Positions 1 to 11,502 are shown, counted from the stretch's first letter. The stretch is 64,000 nt of DNA from Acholoe squamosa (GCA_949317995.1 OX439044.1:44844166-44908165), one strand, 5' to 3'. The notes: generated by a model not told the origin, from the sequence alone. Numbers and translations: made by a program.

Positions 1-1080
1 AAAAGAATAAGAAAATTATGCTAATTTAGCTAATTAGCATAAATTATGCTGATTATAGATGTATCTCATGACCAATTAGGAGTAGAGCTTATTGCCATTC
101 AGAAATGGTCATACCTACCCATATTTAGCAAACCATTCCCCTGAAACTAACAGGAGTATCTTCTCTTGCAATATATCACTGGAAAGCTAGTGATCTGAAT
201 TTTAAAGTTGACTTTTAGCACAGAGCACCCTTTCTCCTTACCTCTACACATCTAGTCACCTCACTGAAATCGTAACTCTGAGTTAGGTTGAATACAGCAG
301 AACACAGCATTATTCACACACCTTGCTAAATAGATCAGTTTGTTCAATAAGAATAGAAAAAAAAAGATCAATACATTCTTTCAGGGCTTAATTCTGCAGC
401 TGACGCCTCGTGATCAGTCTATTCTTTGTGCACATTAGTACATTACTGCGACTCTAGTACTAGTATCTACCATGGAAACAATAGAGCACACTTACAGTTT
501 CCAGTCCAGACAAATTATACATGTGGCTATGATACTTTGCTCTTGAGTTTATAGTAAATTTACAATTTTATTTTCTTATCGCAACAAGTTTCTATAACCC
601 CATGTCGGAGACACGGGATCCATTGGTAAAATTTAGTTATTTACTTTCTCAAAGGAAGCACCTCAAGAAAATTAATCATATAGGTAAGAACATACGTGCA
701 CGTTATGCTTTCATGGCCATGGGCTTCCTGAATCCATTAATACAGGGGAGGGGGAAGGGTTTTGCTCTCAGACAGCACTATGAATCCGTAATGGGAATTT
801 ATGGTCTCAAAGCATGACCTGAATGTCAGATCCCCTCAGGGTGCTTTCACATCCACAAATATATGTACAAGTGTATTATCATCTTAATAATGTGCCTCCA
901 CATGATCCTAAACATAATTGCAATAACTCAAGCCACACACAGCAGTGTATTGAACTATATAGGCCCACTGGCACCAGGTTTTTTTTTCTTTTCTTTTTTT
1001 TTAAATATTATTTCTTAAAGAAGGTCCACGTTTTTGGACCTGATTATCATAAATTGTCCGATGTGGAAGATTTTGAAGTA
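1..1080. other. AT-rich intergenic DNA without recognisable gene
   Basis: The stretch is AT-rich with short inverted tracts at the very start (repeated TTAGC/GCTAA and ATTATGCT words). Open frames at 602-817 and 823-1110 have no domain, signal peptide or homology that I recognise, and the second runs into a T-rich tract and the repeat that follows. I see no supported gene here. Confidence 0.5.
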
Positions 1081-1082
1081 TA

Positions 1083-1262
1083 CACTGTCATGAAGGTGTT
1101 TAGAAATTAAACATGTTTAGGGTGATATTGTGCTTAATTTCTAATCACATGACATTTATAAAATACCTTCAATACTAAACATGTTTAGGGTCTAAACACA
1201 TTCTAAAAAGTGGGACAACATTGTGTTTAGGAATGGGTTTAGATTCTAAACACCTGTTCTGA
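1083..1262 (+). mobile_element. MITE of the AAACATGTTTAG family (copy 1)
   Basis: The segment starts ACACTGTCATGAAGGTGTTTAG and ends with TCTAAACACC, so its ends are inverted relative to each other. Internally it repeats the words AAACATGTTTAG and GTTTAGG, as do the related copies at 23911-24213, 28340-28675 and 44883-46398. It is a short non-autonomous DNA element without coding capacity. The ends are degenerate, so the boundaries are approximate. Confidence 0.55.
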
Positions 1263-1270
1263 CCATATGT

Positions 1271-1455
1271 TGGGCCTCCCTAGCCCACTTAAAATGGTCT
1301 ATTTATCCTCTTTCCTATCCCCTCAGGATGTGTGTGGTGCACATATGTGCGAGCACTGACACATTCCTCTGTGAAATTCTGTAATGAGGTTCTCGCCATG
1401 AATATGACCTTAGCTGTCGAAATGGCGTTAAACATCTATTACTCACTCACTCACT
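1271..1455 (+). mobile_element. SINE-like retroposon with (ACTC)n tail, copy 1
   Basis: The copy runs from TGGGCCTCCCTAGCCC to GGCGTTAAACATCTATTACTCACTCACTCAC-type tail. Direct repeats flank it: GACCATATGT before (1261-1270) and GATCATATGT after (1456-1465), one mismatch, read as a target-site duplication. Four further copies lie at 2729, 23762, 29980 and 46866. A length near 185 bp, a short tandem tail and flanking duplications fit LINE-mobilised retroposition. I could not identify convincing pol III A and B boxes, so a tRNA origin is not shown. Confidence 0.8.
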
Positions 1456-1465
1456 GATCATATGT

Positions 1466-2718
1466 AGCAGTGACATACCTAAAACTAAACATTTATACAT
1501 AGGTCTACTATTATAGCTGACATGTGGTATATATAATAATAGGTTAAACCCCGTGTGAGGAGACACAGTAATTGGAATCCACTGCGAGCAGTCAGCCTTA
1601 CACGTTACATCCAAGCTGCACGGTCAAAATGTCAAGGGAGGAGGAGGTAATTTATGATCTACCTCCACTTCTTTCCTCCGTCCTACTCAACAAATCAGAG
1701 GTGGTAATTGTCTTGTGGGAGGGGTGGTGTTAATCATTACATTTGTACAAAGAAGGAACTTGATCGACTTGGAAGGGGAATTCAAAAGTGGAAGGTTTTC
1801 TTTTTTAAATTCAGGCCACCCATTGGAGTAATTACTAAAGGTGCTTGGAGGTCAATGCTTGGAATAGGGGCGCAAAGAGACTAACGCCCTGAAACCGATC
1901 TGTATGTATAGAACTGCCATTGTTGTGAATGGTTGTAAATAATCTTAATATGTCTGTGCACGATAAATGATGGTACAGTTTTGATCAGTTGTAACTTATT
2001 GGAGGAGAAGGTGCAGCAAGATTAATAAAACACAGCAGTCACCCAAAATGAGCACACAAGTAGGAAACAAAAGCACATTGTGGGTTGTGGAGTAATGGTA
2101 ATGGAGCTAAGGTATTATTAAATTTTAAATCTTTCTTATTACCTGCAGGGTGGGGAGGGCCATGGGATTTAAGAGACCCTCTCACCAACATTTCCCTTCA
2201 CTTACATCTGTAGCTCTGTAGCTTAGTGTTGTTATGCTGGAGATGGTGGTGACCAGTCGTATTGTGATGAGCTGGAAACTGAAAGGAGGACAAATTTAGC
2301 GGTGTCAATGCTAAGTCACCTTGAACTAGGACCGGACCAGGACCCTAACTTAGGGCCATTTAACAATGGTTGTATGCCTATCAGGTCACTGTGCTGAACT
2401 TTAAAACTATATATTATGTCTAATATTCACTTTCCTTATTTCACCCCTATAGAGTGATTATTTAAAGGGTTGTGATATAAAAGGGATTAAAGCTATATAG
2501 GCCACAGGGAGTATGCCTTTTCTGTAGCCAATATTATTTATCTACAATGAGATATAACTAGTAACCATGCTGGTTCTTGTTCAGGATTTCTGTAAATAAT
2601 CATGATAATAATAAGGAAATCCGCATCTAAAGTGCCTAAGTTCCAAGTGTATGGATATTGCAACCCGTTTACAATAAAATTCTTTTGAAAGACGAAAGCT
2701 TTTTCAGGTGAGCGTAAT
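1466..2718. other. Unannotated intergenic stretch
   Basis: No coding region, terminal-repeat element or tandem array is evident. The stretch includes a purine-rich segment near 1630-1740 and ordinary AT-rich DNA. It separates two SINE copies. Confidence 0.4.
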
Positions 2719-2728
2719 TCTCAATAGG

Positions 2729-2916
2729 TGGGCTTCCCTAGCCCACTTAAAAGGGTCTATATCTCCTCTTTCCTATCCCCTCAGGATGTGTGTGGTGCAC
2801 ATATGCACGGGCACTGTCACATGTATGCCTCTGTGAAATTGTGTAATGTCGTTCTCGCCATGAATATGACCGTAGCTGTCAAAATGGTGTTAAACATCTA
2901 TTACTCACTCACTAAA
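2729..2916 (+). mobile_element. SINE-like retroposon with (ACTC)n tail, copy 2
   Basis: It begins GGGCTTCCCTAGCCCACTT and ends in ATTACTCACTCACT. It is flanked by the direct repeat TCTCAATAGG (2719-2728 and 2917-2926), a perfect 10-bp target-site duplication. It is collinear with the copies at 1271, 23762 and 29980. A short open frame on the plus strand lies wholly inside the element and is not a gene. Confidence 0.85.
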
Positions 2917-3001
2917 TCTCAATAGGGTCTTTAAAGACTTAGGGGTCAAAGATTAGTTGAACTTGAAGTTGGATACAATGATATATAGGTCATTGCATGT
3001 T

Positions 3002-3003
<2 letters not shown>

Positions 3004-3042
<39 letters not shown>
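3004..3042. repeat. (TA)n microsatellite
   Basis: An uninterrupted run of alternating T and A lies here. The minus-strand open frame across it owes its isoleucine-tyrosine run to this repeat. Confidence 0.95.
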
Positions 3043-3047
<5 letters not shown>

Positions 3048-3314
3048 ATGTGTCTGTGTCTGTGATACTGGTGGATCAGGGAGGATAAGCCCCTGGTGTG
3101 CCTTATAGGGTGAGAAAAAAATCGAAGGAATAATCTTTCCAGACCCTCCCATATATAGATTCAGAAGTGATTCTGGGCAATCGGGTGTCATCTGAGCTAC
3201 CCATTGATTAGAACAAAAGTTATTTCATTTATATTTTTCTATCATATCCTTGAAGTCTGGATGCATCTTGTACGCGGGGGAGGGGGGCGCCTTATTCACG
3301 GGGCATTATGTTAG

Positions 3315-3540
3315 TACCCAGCAAATTGTCGTGAGTCCTCATCAACCTGTGTGAAGTGGCTCACACATGTCGCTAGATGGAACACAACGTCGTTATAGCA
3401 CAAGATCACCAGGAATAGCAAATGCTATGCCATGTGAGTCTAACACACAGTGGCGAAAGATGACGGAATGAGTTATCACTCAAAAAGGAGTCACCATTGA
3501 TGACCAATCATGGCGACAGATGACGACAGTTTACTGGGTA
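3315..3540 (+). mobile_element. 226-bp MITE with TA ends, copy 1
   Basis: The inverted ends are TACCCAGCAAATTGTCGT and, reverse-complemented, TACCCAGTAAACTGTCGT, with TA at both outer edges. A second copy of identical length lies at 39099-39324 and is nearly identical throughout. TA borders and a short length suit a Tc1/mariner-type non-autonomous element, but the superfamily is inferred only from the dinucleotide. Confidence 0.85.
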
Positions 3541-3544
3541 ATGT

Positions 3545-3720
3545 TTGTTTCCCTACTTGCAGGAAAATAAGTACTTTCATGCTTGCAAGTGCATAAAAAA
3601 GGCATACTTGCAGGATTTCTAGGACACTTCACCTAGGGGTCCTAAAAACTTTATTTTCACAGTAACAGTGTATATGAAGGCTATTAAATTGTCAATCAAC
3701 AAAAATAATGTTACAATGAT
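3545..3720 (+). mobile_element. Fragment of the CTTGCAAGT transposon family
   Basis: The words CTTGCAGGA, GCTTGCAAGT, TTCTAGGACAC and AATTGTCAATCAAC occur in the same order as inside the longer elements at 27956-29054 and 43444-44314. No terminal repeat is visible at this copy, so it is an internal fragment. Confidence 0.55.
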
Positions 3721-3814
3721 AATGACAGAAGGTGTCTCTACAGTACCATAGCCCAGTACCGATCACTATTCATAATACAACACGTTTTGCAGTACCTTCC
3801 ATATGTATACTGTG

Positions 3815-3925
3815 CAGCAACTAATGCATTTTGGCAATTGTGACGTCATCAGCTACATCAGATAAACGTGCTGCTTTACTCTATAGTGACACATATTTCA
3901 AAACAAGTCATGCTCTGCTTCACCA
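3815..3925 (+). mobile_element. Terminal fragment related to the 1.6-kb TA-flanked transposon
   Basis: The order ATGCATTTTGGCAA, TGACGTCATCAG, AGATAAACGTGCTGC, CTATAGTGACACATAT matches the right arm of the element at 53546-55185 (around 55037-55115). The outermost end is not present, so this is a partial or solo-end copy. Confidence 0.55.
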
Positions 3926-4106
3926 TTCAACTTGCACTCACCACATTAGTCTAAATAGTAACCTGCCTTGTTTGAAATAGGGAGAGCTGCACTATCAGGT
4001 ACCTACTCATGTCACACACTCTATAGTTTATTATACTGACTGACTTCTCCCAACTAGGTACCTACTCAAATCCCCCTTTTTTAGCACCATACTTGAATGA
4101 CCACTT

Positions 4107-5627
4107 GTGAGCAACAAAAGGGACAAGTTATAGCTACATGAAAAGAAAGGACTGGAAACGAGGGCATTTTAAGCCAGCTCTTCCTTTTATTATAGGAGCA
4201 ACACCCTCCAGGAGGGGGGTGTGAATCCTGCCAAAGTCACAAGGGCACTTAAAGAAAAACAGATCTTGTGCTATATAACCAGGTCCTAGGGGTGCATTGT
4301 CATGTAAGAATTCAACGTGAATCAGGTAAGTGAAAGAGCTCCACATTTTTTTATTGGTTGAGTATATGGAGCATGAAAAAATCAGAACTGATAGGGAAGT
4401 TGAAGTTGCAGGGGCATAAGAAAAGGGGGGGGGGGGCAGGGGGGCCTGGGCCTCCCCTCCAATCATAAAGGAGGTGGGGCCTGAGTATGACTGGGCCCCC
4501 CCCCAAAATTTGCCAAGAATTCATAATAAATTGAACAAGAAGCTAAGACTTTACTGATGGGATAGGGGAAATGGGGGCATGGGCCTCAAAACAGATCTAA
4601 AATTCATCAAAAATTACTTTTCCATACAGATTTTATATAGGTATATAAAGGCGCTGTTACACTTGAGCCAGCAATTCAAGGGGGTCAAATCGGGGCTCCT
4701 GCTGCCCCCCCCCCTCAATGAAGATTTGCTTCCTACCGCCTCTGAGTTGAATATTTTTATTGGCATAATCAATCTCGATCTACTGGGTTTTTCATAACCA
4801 AGCCAAATGTTGGCACAGTATGACTCACACTAAGTATACATGTCAAAAGAAGACTAAGTTGCAGTGTGTGAGCAACAAAAGGGATGAGTTATAGCTACAT
4901 GAAAAGAAAGGACTGGAAACCAGGGCATTTTTAGCCGGCTCTTCCTTTTACTATAGGTGCAACACCCTCCAGGAGGCAGGTGTGAATCCTGCCAAAGGCA
5001 CAAGGGCACTTAAGGAAAACAGGTCTTGTGCTATATAACCAGGTCCTAGGGGTGCATTGTCATGTAAGAATTCAACGTGAATCAGGTAAGTGTAAGAGCT
5101 CCACATTTTTTTTTTCTTGGTTGCCATAGAGCACCATGGAGCATGAAAAAATCAGAACTGATAGTGAAGTTGAAGTTGCAGGGGCGTAAGAAAAGGGGGG
5201 CCAGGGGGGCCTGGGCCTCCCCCCAATCATAAAGGAGGTGGGGCCTGATTATGTCTGGGCCCCCCAAAAAATTTGCCAAGAATTCATAATAAATTGAACA
5301 AGAAGCTAAAACTTTACTAATGGGATAGGGAAAATCGGGGCATGGGCCTCAAATCAGATCTAAAATTCATCACAAATTACTTTTCTATATAGATTTTATA
5401 TAGGTATATAAAGGCGCTGTTGCACTTCAGCCAGCAATTCAAGGAGGTCAAAGTGGGGCTCCCACTGCCCCCCCCCCAATGAAGATTTGCTTCCTACATC
5501 TCTGAGTTGAATATTTTTATTGGCATAATCAATCTCGATCTACTGGGTTTTTCATAACCAAGCCAAAATGTTGACACAGTATGACTTACACTAAGTATGC
5601 ATGTCAAAAGAAGACTAAGTTGCGGTG
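4107..5627. repeat. 761-bp tandem duplication (two units)
   Basis: Unit 1 runs 4107-4867 and unit 2 about 4868-5627. Both start GTGAGCAACAAAAGGGA and end near AGACTAAGTTGC. The units are collinear with scattered substitutions and small indels, including different lengths of G and C runs (long G run at about 4424-4436) and of the T run near 4350/5110. Short open frames in either strand differ between the units and are broken by these indels, so coding is not supported. The C/G-run blocks resemble low-complexity parts of a transposon. Confidence 0.9.
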
Positions 5628-5769
5628 TGTGTGTATATCTTGGTTATGCATGCAGTGGCCAATAGCTATCTAGATATCATATCTAGAGGGCCTTTCTTGG
5701 GATAGTACGATTTGACCCCCTTCAATTGCTTTTACACACTAATTTACAGCTCTGCATCTAAAGCTGTCA

Positions 5770-6070
5770 CTATGGCGTCAGGAAGTTTCCCCCCCTGGAA
5801 ATCTCCCCCCCCCCTGGAATTTCCCCCCTTATCCATATACATTATACTTAATTTGTGTTCATTTTCTATATACCAATTGTAAGTTGAAAGTATGCAGGAT
5901 GTTATAGGGTTAGAGTTAGGGCTATGGTTAGGGATAGGGATACTCTGGTAAAACTTGATATGATGAAAAATTCCTAGAGGGGAGAATTCCTAGGGGGGGA
6001 TTTACTAGGGGAAGATTTCCAGGGGGAGACTTTCTCGGGATTCCAGGGGGGGGGGAATTCCTAGCATCGT
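5770..6070. mobile_element. G/C-run foldback element
   Basis: The left arm carries GGAAGTTTCCCCCCCTGGAA and related C-run words (5782-5827). The right arm carries their complements, AGATTTCCAGGGGGAG and GGAATTCCTAG (5970-6063). The outer bases GTCACTAT/ATCGTCAC-like sequence also pair roughly. The arms enclose an AT-rich centre. This is a small foldback or MITE-like element; the multiple G-runs could form G-quadruplexes. Confidence 0.55.
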
Positions 6071-6444
6071 CACTATTATGATTGCACGGATAGGACTTCC
6101 CTGCCAAACCCTTATGATAACTACATTAAGTGCTCATTTTACATAGCCTAGCAGTCATAGTGCATTATCCACTCAAAGTTTGAGCGTCTCAAATCGTTTG
6201 AGAATTTCATATCATAGTGGATGTGTGTTATCGTACAACCTTCAGAAATACCCTTCAGGCCAAGTGAAATACCTGCACAATTTCCGAGATTCCCATTCTC
6301 CTCAATTCTGGCTCATGCCACGGTTGGGGATATGCACTGTTTATCAGCACTTTTTGCACCTCTGTAAATACCATGATTTATTCCGCTTTATATTCCAATG
6401 TCATATGCTATGTGTTTTTGACAAATTTATAAGATCTATATTTA

Positions 6445-7567
6445 ATGGTCTTATCTGAAATGGAAAATGTTCTTGAGACCAAAGGTGTCAAGCTAGTAGG
6501 CATAAGTATTAAGGCACAGCACTGGCTAAGCATAATTAATGATAACCTCTATGAAGTTGACTTTGTATGTGTTTGTGAATCATGGCTGCATGAATTAGAC
6601 ACTGATGAGTCAATCATGGTTTACCAACACACTCCCTTCCACATTGACAGAGATTCTCATGCTGGAGGTTTAATTTGTTATGTCAGCAATGACCTAGCCC
6701 CATTTACTATATTAAGGCATGACCTCAGTTCAATCACTGATCATGCTGAAATTCTGGTGATAACTACGAGCAAACCTAATAACAAATTTAGAACAATAAT
6801 CACTTGTTTTAGGCCACCCCATGTACCCCTAAACCTATTAATCACAGCACTCGAAGATGTGATATCACACAGGTCAATTAAGAAGTATGAGATAAGTATA
6901 ATAGGTGATGGTAATGTCGACATGACACATAGAGAAAGCAGAAAATGCTCAACTGCTCAAGGATTTTCTCTATGCTCTGGGATCATAATCTGAAAATTGT
7001 GAATACAGGTGTATCACGTCTACATGGTATATCATTGCATCAATGTTAGATAATTGCTACTACTGCCATCTCATACTTAATACCACCAATATCATCAACC
7101 ATGCATCTTAATTATCACCATAAGGCCAAGTGTAGGATAGATACAGAGGGTGAGCACTGCCCCTAAATCCTTGGTCACATAGATAATTCTGCACGCGTAT
7201 GCATTATTTTGCGATTAATTCTGACATCAAACCATCAGTTACAGTGCTACAGCACTGCCATTGATCTACAATCTCCCTCTTTTTATATCTTTATCTCCCT
7301 AATAACAAGAGACAATGATTACATTTAGAATACAGCACCAACGGTCTCATCCATCAACTACAATCTGCATTTAATGAGACAATACCCTAACCCACTACTT
7401 TGGATAACTAGAAATGCTTAATGCCCTGCAAAATTCCACTCCAGAATTCATGCACACTGTATATTTCTTTTGTACATGTTGCTTTACTCACTCATTTCTG
7501 TACTGACTAGATGAAATTTTGTAGTGTGAACTGCATAACTAGCTCAATAAAAATCAATCAATCAATT
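6445..7567 (+). pseudogene. Dead non-LTR retrotransposon: apurinic endonuclease fragment
   Basis: The frame 6445-6993 (182 codons, ATG start) reads like the N-terminal half of a LINE endonuclease. It has a CESWL motif that would carry the catalytic glutamate (residues about 46-50), a GGLICYV strand, and IIGDGNVD near the C-terminus, where active enzymes have GDFN. The C-terminal catalytic SDH motif is not found and the frame ends early. No reverse transcriptase follows. Instead the sequence passes to an AT-rich 3' region ending in AATAAAAATC(AATC)n at 7547-7567, a typical microsatellite-like LINE 3' end. The copy is therefore internally deleted and inactive. CR1/L2-like affiliation is inferred from the tail and endonuclease style only. 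Confidence 0.8.
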
Positions 7568-7937
7568 CTGTGTACCCCTCTTTATTAGGCAGGCTCGTGT
7601 ATGAAAGGGCCTGATAGACAACACAATGGGTAAGGATGGCAAATCTGGTCGACATAACATGGGGTATAGTAGGGGACCAACTTTACAAATAGAATCCGGC
7701 TGGGATTTTATGTTTAAACCAACCTACAGTTAATAATTATTTATAAGTGTAGGCAGCATTTGTTTCTTTTTGTCTCGGGATTTCTAAGTGTCCATCTGCA
7801 TGTTAACCTTCATTCCTATATCGAACAGCTGTTGTTCTAATCGTAAGCCCTGGTGCAAGCGTAGTACGTACTTAAAGAAAAGGTTTCCGGATGCACCCAG
7901 TAGTAGGCTGCGCTCCACTGGAGTCCAGCAATAAATT

Positions 7938-8639
7938 GCAGTGCTAAACATGTTTGCTACATGTTTTGATGGATACAGCAAACTAAGACATGATGAAGGG
8001 TATTGGTTGCAGTGCTAAACATGTGACCAGACAAGCAAGAACACCCCTCTGCAGGGAAATTCATTATCAAAGTTCATGTCAAGATCTTTAAAATGAGACA
8101 TCATTGGGTGAAATCATTGATTAAACTCTAAATACATTATAAACCATAATACTGTCTCAAAAGACAATAAATCAGCCTTTTTCATAAAACATACATAATA
8201 ATATGGTGATTTTTATCAAACATTTTGATCTAGAGGAATTTTCCATTTCTGTTTTCAGTTTTAGGTTTTTGGTGAGTATCCTCAAAAATTAGCATAAAAA
8301 TCTGCAAATCTTGATTATTGGGATGGTTGCCATGGCAACGAGGAACAGGCATATAGGTTGATTTCTCATGAAAATAATTAATTTTACCATCCAAACATTG
8401 GCCATTTCTACCGGAAACGGTGCATTTTAATTGAGACCATTGAATTCTGCATCAAAAGTTAGCTTAATTTATTTGTATAATGATTTTACAGTGATTTTTC
8501 CCTCGAATGCCCCCTGGTGACCAAATTGGGAATTGAAAATCCCCCGCAGAGGGGTGTTCCCCCACGATGGGTCACGGTCATGTTTGCTACATGTTTTGAT
8601 GGATACAGCAGAACAAAGACATGATGAGAGGTATTGGTA
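7938..8639 (+). repeat. Roughly 71-bp direct repeat interrupted by a transposon
   Basis: Unit 1 (7938-8008) begins GCAGTGCTAAACATGT and contains GCTACATGTTTTGATGGATA. A second unit begins at 8009 with the same 16 bases. After the insertion at 8039-8559, the block from ATGTTTGCTACATG to GGTATTGGT recurs at 8579-8638. This fits a two- to three-unit tandem repeat later split by the mobile element. Confidence 0.6.
8039..8559. mobile_element. 521-bp TIR element (GAACACCCCTCTGC ends)
   Basis: The left end GAACACCCCTCTGCAGGG is matched by the reverse complement of the right end, GAACACCCCTCTGCGGGG. The interior is AT-rich with a GTTGCCATGGCAAC palindrome at about 8326. There is no coding capacity. 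No clear target-site duplication can be read. Confidence 0.7.
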
Positions 8640-8897
8640 TTGCTGAATAAAACAGAACTCTATACTCACGTTATCCCTCCAATAATGTTTATCGTTGGAA
8701 ATCCACTGACTTGGTTTGACCCTTCAAGACCTGTTAATACAGCCTTGGGCATTGTCTACACTTTAAACAGCAAGTATTATCCAAAACTCGCTGGCAACTT
8801 TCGTTCCAGTAGATTTTGCTGTAGGTCTACATCAAATGATTTGCTGTATATGCACCATACTTCTGACGGGTCTGCCTCATTGGAGCATCATGCTGAC

Positions 8898-9568
8898 CCT
8901 GTATGACGCATCTACCCAGTCAGTATGATGCATCTACCCAGTCAGCATGATGCATCTACCCAGTCAGTAGGATGCATCTACCAGTCAGTATGATGCATCT
9001 ACCCAGTCAGTATGATGCATCTACCCAGTCAGTATGATGCATCTACCCAGTCAGTAGGATGCATCTACCCAGTCAGTATGATGCATCTACCCAGTCAGTA
9101 GGATGCATCTACCCAGTCAGTATGATGCATCTACCCAGTCAGTATGATGCATCTACCCAGTCAGTAGGATGCATCTACCCAGTCAGTATGATGCATCTAC
9201 CCAGTCAGTATGACACATCTACCCAGTCAGTATGACGCATCTACCCAGTCAGCAGGATGCATCTACCCAGTCAGTAGGATGCATCTACCAGTCAGTATGA
9301 TGCATCTACCCAGTCAGTAGGATGCATCTACCAGTCAGTATGATGCATCTACCCAGTCAGTATGATGCATCTACCCAGTCAGTATGATGCATCTACCCAG
9401 TCAGTATGATGCATCTACCCAGTCAGTAGGATGCATCTACCCAGTCAGTATGATGCATCTACCCAGTCAGTAGGATGCATCTACCCAGTCAGTATGATGC
9501 ATCTACCCAGTCAGTATGATGCATCTACCCAGTCAGTAGGATGCATATACCCTGTCAGTATGATGCAT
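8898..9568 (+). repeat. 22-bp minisatellite, about 30 units
   Basis: The consensus unit is TATGATGCATCTACCCAGTCAG. About 30 units follow head to tail. Variants include TAGGATG in place of TATGATG, TGACGC and TGACAC substitutions, and 21-bp units that lack one C of ACCCAG; these recur in different places along the array. Open frames here (for example 9431-9616) only reflect the repeat, since three units make 66 bp. I see no gene in it. Confidence 0.95.
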
Positions 9569-9828
9569 GCATTCGTTCACCTGCACTGCTGTGTAGAGCG
9601 AAAACGGCCCCCATAGAGCCTGCAGTAGTACGAACAATATAATAGGCCTAGCTGGGCATTATGGGGAGTGAGAGGCTATGATTGTAAATCCGTGCCTTGT
9701 GGCGTCTCTATCAGTATTTCTGATGCCCTAAGGGCACAGGGGACACATTGGTCTTCATTTTTGGCCATCTTTGAGGACTTTACAGCTCAAACTGACATGA
9801 AAAATCAAGATAATCTGCATGGAGGTAG

Positions 9829-10125
9829 GGCCAAATAAAAAAAAAATTGTTTCCAGTCACCCGACTGACTCTCGTAAAACAGGGCCAAAAATGATCCTTT
9901 TTTCGGATTTTCTCATTTTTCATATTTTAAAGTATTTTTTTCATTACTTTTCGAGGAAATTTTTTCATCCATTTCCTGTAACTTTTCATGTTCTTTCCCG
10001 CTCTCACAGTTGTCATTTTTACATCACTATCTTACAATGAAATCAAAGAATCTGATACATTCATTGATATGGAAATGTAAAAAATCAACAACAAAAAATC
10101 AAAAAGAAATCCGACCAACTTTTTC
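9829..10125. mobile_element. Partial GGCCAAA-TIR element, copy 1
   Basis: It starts GGCCAAATAAAAAAAA, followed by GTTTCCAGTCACCCGACTGAC, and continues AT-rich to AATCCGACCAAC. This is collinear with the better-preserved copies at 52749-53121 and 58266-58638. The right terminal repeat is missing or decayed. Confidence 0.6.
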
Positions 10126-10737
10126 AAGTCATTTTACTATCTCAGTTTATTTCCATGAGAAGGCTCTATAAACAATACAGAGTTGGTTGAACCCTGGATG
10201 CCCTTGGTGCTCAGTAGACTATTTATGGAGGTTATGACTAATTCATGACATGGGTGCATGGAGCTAAAGCTTAACACAGTTTCCCAAGTCGAAGAGCAAG
10301 ACCTGTAACGTGTTAGGACTGCCTTTACAGCTTTTTAAGAGGGAAGCACTTATTTTTCTGCAGGATCTCTTTTATTTACCCACCAGCGTCAGTATGACAG
10401 ACGCAACCATTTGCGTTTGAAGAAATTATAACTTCACTGGTATATTTCATCATGAGGAAAAATAATCAATGTTCAAAGAAATGATGATCAGTTTTTAAGG
10501 AAATAGAGAAAGATGCTATGGGTAATTTATGAGCCTGTTTAACTATACATTCTCCTCACAATAGTAAACAAGGAACATAGGTTGTAGATCCATCATAGTG
10601 TGACAGCTTGCCAATGTCTCATCCAATCCATCAACATCTACAATATACAATGCTACCCCTGCGAGTAACTCGCCAGGACTAGATCCATGTATCATGTCGA
10701 CCCTAAAGGCCTGATGCATTCCCTAAAAGATTGAATT

Positions 10738-10771
10738 GATGCACCAATGCAGTGCCTGTATTGGTGCATCA
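10738..10771. repeat. Short imperfect hairpin
   Basis: GATGCACCAAT and ATTGGTGCATC form an 11-bp inverted repeat around a 12-base loop. The role is unknown. A nearby GCGAGTAACTCGCC motif (about 10660-10674) is echoed at 34302-34317. Confidence 0.6.
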
Positions 10772-11147
10772 TGGCGACCATACAACAGGAGCAGGGAGCC
10801 TTGAAATAGCATGTATAAAGTATCGTGTTTACTTGAGCTGTGTACCAAAGGGAGGTGGTATCTATGGCCCATCCAACTATTGACCGTGTAGCGGTAAGAA
10901 GAATGAATGATTCATATTTATAGCAGGTAAATGGAGACACGCACATAAATATAAAGCATTTATTTCAGCTTCTGGCAGTAACGTTCAAGAAGGAACCTAT
11001 CTTTGTATGAATTATAGATCATTTTGGCGATTGCCGATAAAATATTTAATTTGTGGGCAGATTGTATTACTTTGCTGACATGATAGGTTATTGACTCTTG
11101 AAGAGTGTACATCAGTGTACCCACTGTGGAGTGGTAACTACCTAATG

Positions 11148-11231
11148 CCGATAGTCCACTAGGCCTCTATCCCGAGATTTTATATAGGTTTTGTCTGGCG
11201 CATTTGCATAATAGAGGGCAAGTGAACTACG
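11148..11231. mobile_element. Mini hairpin MITE (ATAGTCCACT family), copy a
   Basis: The left arm is ATAGTCCACTAGGCCTCTAT and the right arm is its near complement, ATAGAGGGCAAGTGAACTA. The element is about 84 bp. Members of this family at 11332, 11426, 14532 and 22430 share the outer words. Confidence 0.7.
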
Positions 11232-11331
11232 GGTTTATCGAGAACAGTATAGTATAATGTCATACAGCATTTCTTTCCATTCTCTACAAAGTCGCCCCCC
11301 TCCCCTCACGATCCCCTATATTATCCCTCAC

Positions 11332-11417
11332 ACCCATAGTCCACTAGGCCTCAGTCACATAAATGTATGTAGGAAATGTTTGGCTCAATTGCGTGACACA
11401 GGCTAAGTGGACTATCG
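11332..11417. mobile_element. Mini hairpin MITE (ATAGTCCACT family), copy b
   Basis: The arms are CATAGTCCACTAGGCCTCAG and the complementary GCTAAGTGGACTAT. The interior differs from copy a except for the pairing ends. A third copy follows after about 9 bp. Confidence 0.7.
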
Positions 11418-11425
11418 ACATAAGA

Positions 11426-11502
11426 CCCATAGTCCACTTGGCCTCTGTCACGCGATTGAGCCATACTTTTCCTATATAGATTTCTGCTACAGAGGCCTAG
11501 AT

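Noticed and set aside
6180..6458. Open frame just upstream of the LINE endonuclease as a possible ORF1
   Set aside because: It starts on TTG, has no coiled coil, RRM or zinc-knuckle features, and overlaps the endonuclease start; it is more likely leader sequence or chance.
8898..9568. Possible CRISPR array because of regular short repeats
   Set aside because: There are no unique spacers; the units are contiguous, and the window is animal DNA.
9431..9616. Open frame with regular peptide repeats
   Set aside because: It is a direct translation of the 22-bp minisatellite; three units happen to keep the frame open.
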